NCBI GenBank assembly: GCA_009763385.1
Contig: CM019831.1
Location: 15,960,080-16,024,079 of the forward strand
Direction of reading: 5' to 3'
Source of the DNA: Coix lacryma-jobi var. lacryma-jobi
Lineage: Eukaryota; Streptophyta; Magnoliopsida; Poales; Poaceae
Length of the DNA stretch: 64,000 bases
In this document: piece by piece, positions 32,635 through 44,298 of the stretch
Position numbering within the stretch: the stretch's first letter is position 1
How the letters are laid out: each line of letters opens with the position of its first letter
Notes under the pieces: model-generated
What the model was told of the DNA's origin: nothing
Databases searched by the model: none
What the model saw: only the letters and a program-made list of their open reading frames with translations
Position numbers and translations under genes: made by a program

Positions 32635-33454
32635 TTAATGTTCTGTACCTACCACGAGGTACTGGTCTCTGGTTAGCGTCATCAGTCTTGCCTCCTTCTT
32701 GGTGACCTTATGTCCAAGCTTCGTCCCATAGTAGTTTATGATGGCCTGGAGGCGTGCCTCCACGATGCGTTTTCTGCAAGCTCTGGTAGCCACCACGTCT
32801 ATCGTGCCCTCAAATCCCTCTGTGGTTTTGTAATACTCCTGCATATAGACACGACGTATCCATTAATTATTTCAAGGACAGACCAAAAATGTGATGTATT
32901 GAGACTTGTAGTGCGAGGAGGATTTACCCAAAACTTCTGAATAATCCACATTGCCATGTTGCCATATTGCACATCAGGGGCGGCCTCATAGTGGGCCCAT
33001 GTGTATGCTGGCTTGTACTTTGAAGCGTACATGACTATGCCAGGGAAGTGGGTCTTGCACAAGAGACCTAGAATTCCATTGATATGGTGGGCCTGACCAG
33101 TCCCTGAAACAATCATCCAGTTCCTGCACAAGTGATTAAGAAAACATTTAAGTTTCTATTTTTGATGTTGAACATATCATATGAAGTAGTGATAACATGT
33201 AAGTTAACTTACTTTTGCCCATCAGGGCGAATCACTGGGCGTAGGGCTGGATGCGGTCACTGAGGGAGGCTTGCAGGACCTCGCAAGTAGACACTCGACA
33301 TACTAGAGGTAGTGGAACCTCCAGCCTCGTCCTCGTCCGCCTCTTGCTCCCCTTCGTCCGCCTCAGGCTCCTCCTCGTCCGCCTCCTCCCCCTGGCCCGC
33401 CTCCTCCTCCTCCTCCTGGACCGCCTCCTCGTCCGTCTCCTCAGGCCCTGTCAC
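32635..33454 (-). pseudogene. CACTA second protein (Transposase_24/Ptta type), 5' exons
   Basis: Minus-strand exons in order: an acidic Glu-rich segment leading to YLRGPASLPQ and RPVIRPDGQK (33454-33215, with TGA at the position of an expected Arg); an exon after an acceptor near 33124 carrying NWMIVSGTGQ, HFPGIVMYAS and WIIQKFW (to about 32930); and an exon with EGTIDVVATRA, EARLQAIINYYGTKLG and LTRDQYLVV (about 32840-32650). These are conserved blocks of the second protein of plant En/Spm-type CACTA elements, thought to bind subterminal repeats. The gene continues at 28404-27917 beyond the solo LTR. Confidence 0.8.
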
Positions 33455-33656
33455 AAGAGTAGGTTCCCTCCCCTACGGAGCCTGCCCCTCCTCCTGTTCG
33501 ACAGCTCCTGAACCTCGTCGTCACGTGGAGGGCGGGCTCATTGGAAGAGCGATCTCACGCTCCTCTGACGGCCCGCCCACCATCTTTGTTCGATCACCTA
33601 CAATTAAAAAGAATAAAGATGTAATTAGAAATATATTCAAAATAAACAAAATATAA

Positions 33657-34625
33657 TCACAAAATTAGAAAGTATTGCATATTACAAATAATCTTCGTTG
33701 TCATCATTGTTGGATCATAACTCTCATCATCACTATCAACCATATCAAAATAATCAACACCATCTGAAGGAGAAGTGTTGTCTTCATGGTCATTGCCTAG
33801 ACGTAATTGATCAAGCATTTGTAAGTCCTTTGCATTTTGCACCTCATCACCAGCATCATCGTCATCAACTATTTCATTGTCTACATCCATTCCTATCGCG
33901 TCGGTTAAGTCTATCTCGAACCTCCCTTGTAGTCCTTTTTCTTGAATGAACTCTCCATCATACGTGTTTGGGTTAAAGTTGTAATCTTCATCGTTTGGGA
34001 CAGGTAGTCGGCCATGTGGCGATGCCTTGTGCACAATATACCAACCCTTAGATCCTCTATGGTTTTGCACGCATATGACGTATAATAAACATGTGTGGCT
34101 TATTGCGCTACAATATACACATTGTCTCCTAGATAAATGGAATCCTGTCGAATTTCGACTAGGCCGAGATGAGGGGTATTTCTCGTTCTTCTAGGATCAA
34201 ACTAATGGCATGTGAATATGATAGGACGAGGATTTGTTCGACCATGGAATTTGAGTTCATATATTTCTTCAACTCTTCCATAATTGTGTAGGTCGTCAGT
34301 GCCAGGCGTAAAAACTTCGTTATTTGTGGTTGTTCTATTGGGCTGACTTCGCTCATATATTGATGTGTGAAATCGATATCCATTCACGTCGTAACTGGTA
34401 AATGACCTTACCTTATAGGTAAGGCCATTTGCAACCAGTCTCAACTCGTCACTGATAGACACATCACTTTGGGTCTGCAAGCTCAAGCAAGATAGATCGT
34501 TCCATTAATCGAACGTACGAATTGAACAGTACTTGGAATATGAAACTAAGAAAGAGTGGAATTGGATAGTACCTTGGTTTTGAACCAACAAATGAAATCA
34601 GGGCTCCCTTGTCCCGCACCCTTTG
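33657..34625 (-). pseudogene. CACTA transposase C-terminal region (DUF4216)
   Basis: Minus-strand segments show the DUF4216 signature: GQGSPDFICWFKTK (about 34615-34572), then after an intron-like gap YDVNGYRFHT and YGRVEEIYELKF (34486-34200). A tail with WYIVHKASPHGRLPVPNDEDY and a long Asp/Glu-rich end follows (34070-33660). This is the C-terminal part of the TNP2-type transposase. Its catalytic N-terminal part should lie to the right but is missing; an unrelated plus-strand CACTA fragment begins there. A stop interrupts the frame near 34200. Confidence 0.8.
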
Positions 34626-35042
34626 AAAGAGGGGTATCAGATTCCTACGGGGTAGGTTCCCTTGATTGATGCTAGTATTGATGAAGAAATTCCCTGTAAC
34701 GAGAAATAAGGAGGTTGGATGTAGAATAGTGAGGGCTCACTGAACAAGTCCACTCGTACGGGCTTATTTCAGAACGTACCCAATGTACGGGTCCACCTCA
34801 TCAAGGTTGGGTCTGGGAAATATAGGGTCTGGGAAATTTTATTTTGATCCATTGATGGGATATAGGGTCTGGGAAAGATTCCTTGTTCGGGAAAACATAA
34901 CCCAATGCAAATCACCACTTTCTATAAACCGTCTACAAGTTTGTATACTAGAGCTACCTTGAGCTCTCACCATATCTATATTATATCATATACATATATA
35001 TAACACGCGTGGTATGATGAGATGGATCCTTTTATCCTACAG

Positions 35043-35409
35043 TGGTTTCTGAGACAACAACAAGGCAACAACTTCTGTGGATACTACGTTTGCGAGTTCA
35101 TGACGATAGAAACATATAAAATTCCTAAAGATTACTCCAAGTACGTAACAAATGCCTCTTTTCATTGTCTCTTGATGAATTACTATTGATAATATAGATA
35201 TATATTACATCGATACCTTTTTCTTTTAACTCAACTTGAAGATGCAATGGTTGAAGGAACAGATCATGCTTCAAGACCAATTCAAAGCAATTCATGAGTC
35301 GATGGCAGGATTCCTTCGCGACGAAGTTATAAATCCAAGCGACGAGTTCTACTACGACAACAATGAAGCAATCGTCCCAAACAATGATGATAACTTGTAT
35401 AGACTTTAG
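35043..35409 (+). pseudogene. Ulp1/C48-type peptidase 3' end from a CACTA element
   Basis: Exon 1 (35043-35140) encodes QQQQGNNFCGYYVCEFM, which includes the catalytic-cysteine block of C48 (Ulp1-like) peptidases. A donor (CCAA then GTACGTAAC) and an acceptor (CTTGAAG before 35242) bracket an intron of about 101 bp. Exon 2 (35242-35409) gives 55 residues ending NNDDNLYRL and a stop. Ulp1-like genes captured by plant CACTA and MULE elements have this shape. The protease N-terminal part, including the catalytic His and Asp, is missing. Confidence 0.75.
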
Positions 35410-35660
35410 TATATAGATCAATTTGGAGAACAACACTTCTCATTTGTTTGCAAACTTATAATTTTATGTATATATATATATGTGTGTAGTTCGATAATTC
35501 ATTTATACATTGAGTAAAGCAAAGCTTATTGTTTATATTAGCTGCTAATATATATATATATATAAGCAACATATAATATGTATTGGAATCACTATTATAT
35601 ATATAAACAAAAAAGAAAACAGAAATGAAATTAAAATACAAATGAAAAAAAGGAAAGGAC
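35410..35660. other. AT-rich 3' flank of the Ulp1-like gene
   Basis: Several TATATA runs and no coding sequence. It probably holds the 3' UTR and internal non-coding DNA of the CACTA element. Confidence 0.4.
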
Positions 35661-35662
35661 CC

Positions 35663-35900
35663 TTTAGTCCCGGTTAGTAATACCAGCCCGGACTAAAGGG
35701 TGTCCTGCTGCATGGCACCAATGACAGCACCATTTAGTCCCGGCTAGTATTACCAGTCGGGACTAAAGGGTGACCTTTAGCCCCGATTGTATGAACCAGG
35801 ACTAAAGGGAAATATTTAGTCTCGAATTTGTAGTTTCGGCTCGGCAACCGGAGCTAAAGGGCTTTGTTGACCGGGACTACAGATATAATCTGGCGTAGTG
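35663..35900 (+). mobile_element. CACTA right end with subterminal hairpin repeats
   Basis: Successive TTTAGTCCCGG...CCGGGACTAAAGGG units (35663-35700, 35731-35769 and two degraded units) precede the terminus TCTGGCGTAGTG at 35889-35900, whose reverse complement begins CACTACGCCAGA. CACTA ends and TTTAGTCCCGG subterminal repeats are typical of grass En/Spm elements. The matching left end is not present. Confidence 0.85.
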
Positions 35901-36035
35901 ATAGGCAGCCTTGAACCTTGTGCCGCAGATGCCAGATCGTGTGTCGTAGGAGTACTCTCGTCAGTAAAAACTAGTTGTTTTTGTTAGATATATCACGATT
36001 AGTTCATATGTTTAGACTTTTTATTTGGCATCTAA

Positions 36036-36332
36036 GGCGGTGTTTAGTTTTCCTAAAAGACTTAAATTTTTTCTAGATTCCCCGTCACATCAATCTTTAG
36101 ATGTATGTATGGAGCATTGAATATAGCTAAAAAGATAACTAATTGTAGTTCTTTAGATGTATGTATGGAGCATTGAATATAGCTAAAAAGATAACTAATT
36201 GTAGTTTTAGTATGTATATATCGAGACAAATTTTTTAAGTCTAGTTAGTCTATATTTAGATAAAGTTTGTTAAATAACAATAAAAGTGCTACAGAATTTT
36301 TTTCAAAAAATTTCTTAGAACTAAACAAGCCT
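36036..36332. mobile_element. MITE (GGC...TGTTTAGTTTT family) with internal tandem duplication
   Basis: The ends GGCGGTGTTTAGTTTT and GAACTAAACAAGCC are inverted, of the same family as 5951-6183 and 37998-38230. A perfect 56-bp tandem duplication lies inside (36095-36150 and 36151-36206). Target duplication is unclear (TAA/TTA flanks). Confidence 0.7.
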
Positions 36333-36544
36333 TAAATCATGGTCGTACAAACACCATAGTACGGGCTCCGAGGCACGGGTACATGACAAGGCATTGTGTG
36401 CTGTGCAGTAAGGTTGGTGGCGCCGTGCATCTGTCATTTATAATCATTAACTAAGTTCGTTCGCACAGTAAGGACGTACTCCACCTGCTGCGCCCACGTC
36501 TACTCAAACAGAAGCACGTCACCTCCCTGGAACGCGCTGACATC

Positions 36545-37493
36545 TGCTGTCAGGACAGGGCAGGGACGTGCAGGAGACGTGGGGAGACGGGACGGGTGTC
36601 AAAACATCTTTTTCCCACTGGCGAATCCGGACGTGGAAAGCCACACCCGGCGGCACTGTTTGACACTGTACCCACTCCGACACCATTTTGACGTACAACC
36701 ATCTGACACGCTACAGTGCGACGGAAGAATTGGCTCTCCTCCAAAGTCAAAATCCCTGTACATCAAGTACGACCGACGTCGTGGGCTGCCAGTCCCATGG
36801 CCTCGTCCTCTGAGCTCTCCACGGCAGGCCTCGGGGGACGATTCCACCCTCCGCCTCGCCCGAGGCCTCACGGCCAGGCCTCAGATGAAGTCCGACCCGC
36901 CGACCGGAAGACACGGCAAAAATCGACAGATGCAAGGACAGGTACCTCAAGACCCGGAGAAACTCTGCCACGTCACGTACGTCCGGGGATGGGCGCTGCA
37001 CGACCTCCACGTCGCCACGCCTTCACGCCCACACCCGGGATGGGAGCCACGCTTCAAGGACGCTTCGACAACAACCCCCACGTCGGCTACAGCGGACCCG
37101 ACAAGACAGAATTCCTACTCCACGCAGAACTAGGCGCTGCCCATATTTACTCCTGTACACCCTCGTGTAAACCTGGCCTCCTCTTGCTCTATAAAAGGGG
37201 ACGCCAGGGGCCTTCCTACACATGGTTCTCACGACACACGAACACACGCCTGAAAAATACAAGTCCGCCCACACCCACGAGTCCGGACCCCGGTCCACGT
37301 TCCAAAAAGCTTGTATCCGCCCCTGTACAAGCACTTAGGTGCGAGTAATACAAGAACCTCTCCCCCGCTGGACGTAGGGCCTTCTTTGCCCGAACCAGGA
37401 TAAATCTTGTGTCATCTTGCATCACCATCCAGGAAGAGAGCACGCGATCATATTACTCGTTGGTGTCATGCCCCCGGGGTAGAAACACCGACA
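36545..37493 (+). mobile_element. LTR-like sequence, probable solo or truncated gypsy LTR
   Basis: A TATAAAAGG promoter box (37191-37199), a region like the R/U5 part of grass gypsy LTRs (CAGGATAAATCTTGTGTCATC) and the end AAACACCGACA at 37493 all point to an LTR. The start is uncertain: TGCTGTCAGG at 36545 would give flanks ACATC and, after removing the MITE at 37497, ATATC (4 of 5 match). No internal domain is attached. Confidence 0.5.
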
Positions 37494-37496
37494 ATA

Positions 37497-37754
37497 CTCC
37501 CTCCGTATCGAAAATAGAAGTCGTTTTGAACAAGGTTTAGGTAAAACATTGGAAATATAAATCATAAATAATTTTTAAATTATTGAGTTTAAAGATGTAA
37601 AAATCATATAAATAAATTTGGACTTGAAAAGTACTTTTATTAAAATATACATATATCACTTTACAACATATTTTTAAATAAATAAGTGGTCAAAATTATG
37701 CTTTGAAGATTGTGTCGCTATCTTAAACGACTCCTATTTATGATACAGAGGGAG
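37497..37754. mobile_element. Stowaway MITE (258 bp)
   Basis: It begins CTCCCTCCGTATCG and ends ATACAGAGGGAG, flanked by TA on both sides (37495-37496 and 37755-37756). It lies three bases after the end of the LTR-like sequence. Confidence 0.85.
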
Positions 37755-37997
37755 TATCTAACAATATACTGTATGAAATATTAGTATATCTAACAATATT
37801 TAAATCAACGCTAGCTATAGGGTGAATGGACCTGAAATGACGTGGATTTCGGTAGATTTTGTTTTTGTTTGTGTGTGTGTTAGGAAGGCTAAGATACATA
37901 CCGAAGTGCGATCCATGCGTCACTTGGCAACATTGCACAAAGTCGAAAATCAATTTTGTTTAAGAGCTTGCTTGTCCAAGGAAATGCCGTGTGGGTT

Positions 37998-38230
37998 GGC
38001 CATGTTCAGTTTCCAAAAATTTTCAAGATTCTCTGTCACATTGAATCTTTAGACACATATATATAGAGTATTAAATATAGGTAAAAAATAAATAATTATA
38101 CTTTTAGTCTGTAAATATCAAGACGAATCTTTTGAGTCTAGTTACTTCATGTTTGGTCAAAGTTTGCTAAATAACAATAAAAGTGCTACAAGAGCAAAAC
38201 CTATTTTTTTTTCAACTGAACAAGGCGGCC
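37998..38230. mobile_element. MITE (GGCC...TGTTCAGTTTCC family)
   Basis: The ends GGCCATGTTCAGTTTCC and CTGAACAAGGCGGCC are inverted. The interior (TTCAAGATTCTCTGTCACATT, then AATAACAATAAAAGTGCTAC) matches the element at 36036. Confidence 0.75.
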
Positions 38231-38941
38231 TTCTGTATCTGGTTCTCTGAGCTCTTTTAATCCTGACAAAGGCCTTTTGTCAGCCTTCATAAAAGACTGT
38301 ATTGGGTCGGGCAAACATTTCATCGTCCCCATGCTTGATTTTCCTCGTGACGGATCGCGCGAGCCCACGAGTTTGCCTTTCGGTTGCTGAAACTCGCATG
38401 AGGGCCCAGCGGAAAAGCAGGAGAGTTTCACAGCCTTTGTGTTTGCTCTTTGGGCTTGGGCCTCACTGGGAGTGTCGGCCCCGTGTGTGATGGACAGCCC
38501 ATCCACCCCTGGAACTCGACAACACCACGACCACGTGCGTTTTCCTCGTTTGGGTAGTTCTGTTCGTTCCCGCCGCCGGTTTTGCTCAGAAAAGCACAGC
38601 CGTGTCAAAAACTCCTCTCGAACTTTTCTGGACATATGAAACAATGGAGATCTCGGACCCTTTTCTGGAGAATTCCACAGTAATAACGTGACATAGAACT
38701 CCGACCTTTGAGGTTTGCACCAAAACTGCCACGCATGCATGTTAATTTTGTCCAAAAAAGCACATCCATGCCAATTTTGATTATCAACACAACAATATCC
38801 AGGTTTATGCCAGCAATATAAAATGACATTGGAAAAGACCTTCGAACGAAGAACATCCAATCAAAATCATCACAAAATAGCTATATAATGTAAAAAAAAT
38901 ACGGCCAAAAGATCTCATATTGTGATCTGGTACTTATAGAA
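38231..38941. other. No gene recognised
   Basis: A 219-codon open frame exists on the minus strand (38201-38860) but starts inside the MITE and shows no domain I recognise. I treat it as chance. The right edge is the copia insertion site. Confidence 0.4.
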
Positions 38942-38946
38942 GATGC
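38942..38946. repeat. Copia target duplication, left
   Basis: GATGC, identical to 44119-44123. Confidence 0.95.
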
Positions 38947-39104
38947 TGTTAGATATATAGTTTTACTTTACTGTAATTAGCAGCCGTATATGGCCTTGGG
39001 CCTTGTTACTGCATGAACGGCCCATGCACACGGTCTATCCGAACTATATGTATTGACTAATCTCATTCAATGGAATCATTGCGTTAGTCATCTATACGCT
39101 TTCA
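38947..39104 (+). mobile_element. Copia 5' LTR (158 bp)
   Basis: It starts TGTTAGATATATAG and ends ACGCTTTCA. I see no difference from the 3' LTR at 43961-44118 across 158 bp, so the insertion is very recent. The primer binding site TGGTATCTACGAGC follows immediately at 39105, a slightly divergent initiator tRNA-Met type. Confidence 0.97.
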
Positions 39105-39197
39105 TGGTATCTACGAGCGGATCGCTCCTGCGACCCTCGGTTCCGCTGCCCTAGCCGCCGCCGACCTCACGACGTGCTCCTCTCTCTCTCTCTCATC

Positions 39198-42100
39198 ATG
39201 GCCCCCGGACCTTCCACGACACCGGCATCGTCTGCTGCTGCCCTCGAGGGTGCAGCGATTGATGCCGCTCGTGCCGAAGTTACTCGTCTCGCGGCCGCCA
39301 ATGGTGAAGCCTCTCTTCTTCAAGCTGCTCAAGCCGAGCTCGCCCGTCTCGAGGCCGCTCGCGACGCCCGTGCACAGCTTGACAAGGATGCCCAGGCTGC
39401 CCACACTGCTGCTGTTCAAGCCTACGCGGCTGCCCAAGCCCACGCCGCCACTGCCGCGCTCCATGCACAAGCGGTCGCCGTCTCCAACATCAAGGCGCTG
39501 GTCCCCATCGTCATCGATCTTGCCTCGACTACCTACACCAAGTGGAAGGCTCTCTTCCTCAACACGCTCGGCAAGTATGAGCTCTCTGACCATGTCTTGG
39601 TCGACGTCGACGATGACACCGCTACTGACCCATATTGGGTTCGCATGGACTGCACAATGAAGTCATGGATATTCAGCACCATCACCCCCGAGCTGATGGA
39701 AGTCATCCACACCGGCACCCCGTCCGCCCGACAAATGTGGCTCAACATTCAAGAACAGTTCGTCGGCAACCAGGAGACGCGTGTCCTCATCCTCGACGCC
39801 CAGTTCCGTACCTTTGTGCAAGGCGACCTCAGCATCTCAGATTATTGTCGCAAGCTCAAAAACATGGCAGACGGCCTTGCTGATCTCGGCCATCCCATCG
39901 AGGATCGCACCCTTGTTCTCTCCGTTCTGCGGGGCTTGAACGAGCGTTTTCAATACATGGTTGCCCTCATCAAACGGCAACGCCCCTTCCCGAACTTCGT
40001 CACCGTGCGTTCCGATCTGGAACTTGAGGAGATCAGCATGCTCTCCAAGCCACCATCCCAGGCAATGGTCGCAGCTACCCCGACATCCTCTCCCTTGTCT
40101 GCCTCTGCCGGACATGGGGCACCTGCGCCTGCTGCTCCGGCCAGCAGTACTCCATCTCGCAACAACAAGGGCAAGGGCAAGGGGCGTGGTGGCGGACGTG
40201 GCCGCGGCAGCCCAGCGTGGTCCACAACTTTCAACCCTATGACAGGTACTTTCCAGGTGTGGCCAGGCTACGCTCATGGTGTCCTCGGCGCTCGACCTCG
40301 TGCTCCTGCCCCGACGTCGCAGCAGCAGCTCCCCACGGCGTCTGGGCAGCACGCGCTGACCGCGTTTGGCGTGCCCCCTGGCTATGGCTATGGCACACCG
40401 GGGGTCCCCACTGGATATAGCACGCCAGGCATGCTTCCTCCGCACGCCCCTCCAGCTGGCTTCCAGTACGGCGCTCCTTCCCCAAGCACTTGGCCTCCAT
40501 CACCGCCTAGTACAGTCTGGGACACACAGAGACTTGCTAATTCATTTAGCACTATGTCCCTCGCACCTCCTTCGACAAATGAGTGGTATATGGATTCGGG
40601 TGCTGATGCACACATGACGCCCAACTCTGGTAATCTCTCATCCTCCTCCTATCCTTCATCAACTAGTCCCTCAAATATTATTGTCGGTAATGGGTCACTG
40701 CTGCCTGTTACCTCCATTGGCCATACTACCTTTTCTGCCGAGCGTCCCTTACATCTTCGTAACGTTCTTGTCGCTCCTCAAATTATTAAAAATCTTATTT
40801 CCGTTCGATAATTTACCACTGATAATTCATGTTCTGTTGAATTTGGTCCGTTTGGTCTTTCTGTGAAGGATCTGGCAACCAGGAACGTCATCATCCGATG
40901 TAATAGCTCGGGGCGTCTCTACTCCTTCCATGTGCCATCACATGCACTTGTCGCTACCACCTCCCCTAGTACTCTTTGGCATCGTCGTCTTGGTCATTTA
41001 GGTGTTGAGGCTTTGTCAAAATTAGTGCCATCTGTGTCCTCTCATAAAAGTGAGTTAGAGGCCGTTTGTCATGCTTGCTAGCTTGGTCGTCATGTACGAC
41101 AGCCTTTTCCCACTTCATTTTCGCGTGCCGTCAAGAATTTTGATTTAATACATTGTGATTTGTGGACATCACCTCTTGCTAGTGTTTCTGGCTTTAAATA
41201 TTATCTCATTATTCTTGATGATTGCTCACATTTTACATGGACTTTTCCTTTACGCCTCAAGTCGGACACCTTCACCACTCTCTCTCATTTTTTTGCCTAT
41301 GTTGCAACCCAGTTTGGTGCGATCATTAAAACTGTCCAATGCGACAACGGGCGTGAATTTGATAATTCGTCATCTCGTTCTTTTTTTCTCACTAAGGGTA
41401 TCTCCATGCGCATGTCCTGTCCTCACACCTCTTCCCAAAATGGTCGAGCTGAGCGCATTATTCGTACCACTAATAATATTTTGCGCTCTCTCATGTTTCA
41501 GGCTAGCTTGCCTCCGCCGTATTGGGTTGAGGCACTCCAAACCGCCACATATCTTCTCAATTTACATCCAACAAAAACGCTAGCTTTCTCGACACCATTC
41601 TTTGCACTTTTTGGTGTCCAACCTACATACTCTCATCTACGCGTTTTTGGGTGTAAATGTTATCCTAATCTTTCCGCTACGGCCCCCAACAAACTTTCCC
41701 CCCGTTCCACCCTTTGTGTTTTCCTAGGATATCCTCCTGAGCACAAGGGGTATCGGTGCCTTGATCTCTCCACAAATCGTATAATCATATCTCGTCATGT
41801 CATCTTTGATGAATCCTCTTTTCCTTTTGCTGAACTCGGCTCGGCACCTTCTTCATCCTCCTTTGATTTTCTGGACTCGGATGATACTAACGCGCCACTT
41901 CCAGTTGGTACACATTTTTTTGCAGGATCACCAGATGGCTTCTCCCGTGTTCCCCGTGCTACCCCTGCCTTGCAGCAGGCTGCTGCTAGCACGGCTGACA
42001 CTCTTCTGGGTGCCCCTGCTGCTGCTCCTGGCGGTTCTTCTACTACTTCAGCCGCTACCAGCAGCAGGACGCGTCTACCTGTCTTGCCTGCTGCTGCCCC

Positions 42101-43994
42101 TGCATCGCAGGTTGCTGCCAGCAGCGGGCTTGACCATGCTGCCTCACCACCGAGTGCCTCAGTTCCTGCGACTGCTGGTTCGTCACTCGAGGTCCCGTCG
42201 TCTCCTGTGCATGGTGCTACTTCGCCAGCAGCGCGCGCTCTCGATGCCCCATGCGTGGGTGCCGCCGAGGAGGCTGCTCCTTGTCCACTGCCTCCTACTG
42301 CAGTGCCGATCCCGTCTGTCCAAAATGACCATTCTATGGTCACTCGTGGGAAGACCGGATTCCGTCAACCAAAGAAGCCTTTTGATCTTAATGTGGGCAC
42401 CTTGTCACCATTGCCCAAATCATACCGTGGAGCGCTTTTAGATCCTAATTGGCGAGCGGCAATGATTGAGGAATTTTCTGCACTTCAGGCCAACACTACT
42501 TGGGATCTTGTCCCTCCACCCAGCGGTGTTAACATTGTCACCGGCAAATGGATTTTTCGACATAAGCTGCATCCAGACGGCTCACTTGACCGATATAAAG
42601 CTCGATGGGTTCTTCGGGGTTTTACACAATGTCCTGGCATTGATTTTGGTGAGACTTTCAGCCCTGTTGTCAAACCAGCTACTATTCGCACTGTTCTTTC
42701 GGTTGCGGTTTCACAAGATTGGCCTGTGCATCAGCTCGATGTGAAGAATGCCTTTCTTCATGGCACACTTTCTGAGACAGTATACTGCGCTCAACCATCA
42801 GGATTTGTGGACCCTGCTCGCCCGGATCACGTATGTCGATTAAACAAGTCTCTATATGGTCTGAAGCAGGCTCCTCGCGCTTGGTACAGTCGGTTTGCCA
42901 CTTTCATTCAGACTATTGGCTTTATTGGTGCTAAGTCAGATACTTCATTATTCATTTATCGTCGAGGCACTGAAACAGTTTACCTATTGTTATATGTGGA
43001 TGATATCGTTCTCACGGCGTCCTCGCTAGCTCTTCTTCGGCGGGTCGTGTCCGCACTTACCAGTGAGTTTGCTATGAAGGACCTTGGGCCGCTACACCAT
43101 TTTTTGGGTATGTCTGTTCGTCGCCGCGATGATGGTCTCTTTCTCTCGCAACGCCATTATATGATTGAGATCCTGGACAAGGCTGGTATGTCAGATTGCA
43201 AACCCTGCACTACTCCAGTGGATACTAGTGCTAAATTATCTCCTGCTGGCGCCCCGGTTGCTGATGCTACTCACTTCCGCGCCCTCGCTGGTTCGCTTCA
43301 GTATCTCACTTTTACTCGCCCAGATATTGCTTATGCTGTTCAGCAAATATGCTTGTTTATGCATGATCCTCGCGAGCCCCATTTAGCACTAATGAAGCGT
43401 GTTTTACGTTATGTCAAAGGCACTTTGGATTATGGTCTTCAAATTCACCGTTCACCCTGTGCTGATCTTGTGGCTTATTCTGATGCCGATTGGGCTGGCT
43501 GTCCAGAGACACGTCGCTCCACCTCTGGCTATGCAGTATTTTTGGGTGACAATCTCATATCTTGGTCATCCAAGCGCCAGGCCACTGTCTCTCGTTCTAG
43601 TGCTGAAGCTGAGTACCGGGCCGTCGCTAATGCTGTCGCTGAAACTTCGTGGTTGCGCCAATTATTGGGTGAGCTATTCTATCCCGTCCGTCGTGCTACC
43701 TTGGTATATTGTGACAACATCAGTGCTGTTTATCTCTCGACTAATCCCGTGCTACATCAACGCACGAAACACATCGAGATCGATTTGCATTTCGTCCGTG
43801 ACAAGGTTGCTGCCGGGGCTGTCCGCGTTCTACATGTGCCGACGTCATCACAGTATGCCGATATCTTTACCAAGGGGCTGTCATCAACGGTTTTCACAGA
43901 GTTTCGTTCCAGTCTGAACGTCGTGTGGAGGCTAACTCCGACGCTCCGACTGCGGGGGGCTGTTAGATATATAGTTTTACTTTACTGTAATTAG
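39198..43994 (+). pseudogene. Ty1/copia gag-pol, two nonsense codons, otherwise complete
   Basis: The ATG at 39198 (MAPGPSTTP) opens one frame of 1599 codons. Order: an Ala-rich gag N-terminus; a gag/UBN2-like domain (about residues 110-280); a Gly/Arg-rich basic stretch (GKGRGGGRGRG) where a zinc knuckle would be expected; protease (WYMDSGADAHMT); the pre-integrase LWHRRLGHLG; the integrase core (DDCSH, QCDNGREF, NGRAERI); reverse transcriptase (LDVKNAFLHG, LLYVDDIVL); and RNase H (AYSDADWAG, VYCDNISAVYL). This order, integrase before reverse transcriptase, is diagnostic of copia. Stops are TAA at 40809-40811 and TAG at 41079-41081; there are no frameshifts. The frame ends inside the 3' LTR. 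A CAA or CAG to stop change would explain each nonsense codon. Confidence 0.95.
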
Positions 43995-44118
43995 CAGCCG
44001 TATATGGCCTTGGGCCTTGTTACTGCATGAACGGCCCATGCACACGGTCTATCCGAACTATATGTATTGACTAATCTCATTCAATGGAATCATTGCGTTA
44101 GTCATCTATACGCTTTCA
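43961..44118 (+). mobile_element. Copia 3' LTR (158 bp)
   Basis: Identical by eye to 38947-39104. A polypurine tract (TGCGGGGGGC) lies just before it. It is followed by the GATGC target duplication. Confidence 0.97.
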
Positions 44119-44123
44119 GATGC
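44119..44123. repeat. Copia target duplication, right
   Basis: GATGC, identical to 38942-38946. Confidence 0.95.
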
Positions 44124-44298
44124 GGCCTTGGTTAATCCCTTCCTTTCTTACTTTATAATTGAACACAGTTTTCTGTGTAAACTCGCCACATGTAATGAGA
44201 GGGAGCTCCGGCATCAATCACCCATGCATGAACCCCATGCAATGCCAAGGATCTAGACACAGACGCCATCTACTTTGTACTCATTTGATCAACTACTA

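Noticed and set aside
38201..38860. 219-codon minus-strand open frame
   Set aside because: It starts inside a MITE, has no recognisable domain and no flanking gene signals; likely chance.
42000..42343. Antisense frame within copia pol (41795-42343)
   Set aside because: Antisense to the Ala/Ser/Pro-rich linker between integrase and reverse transcriptase; composition effect.
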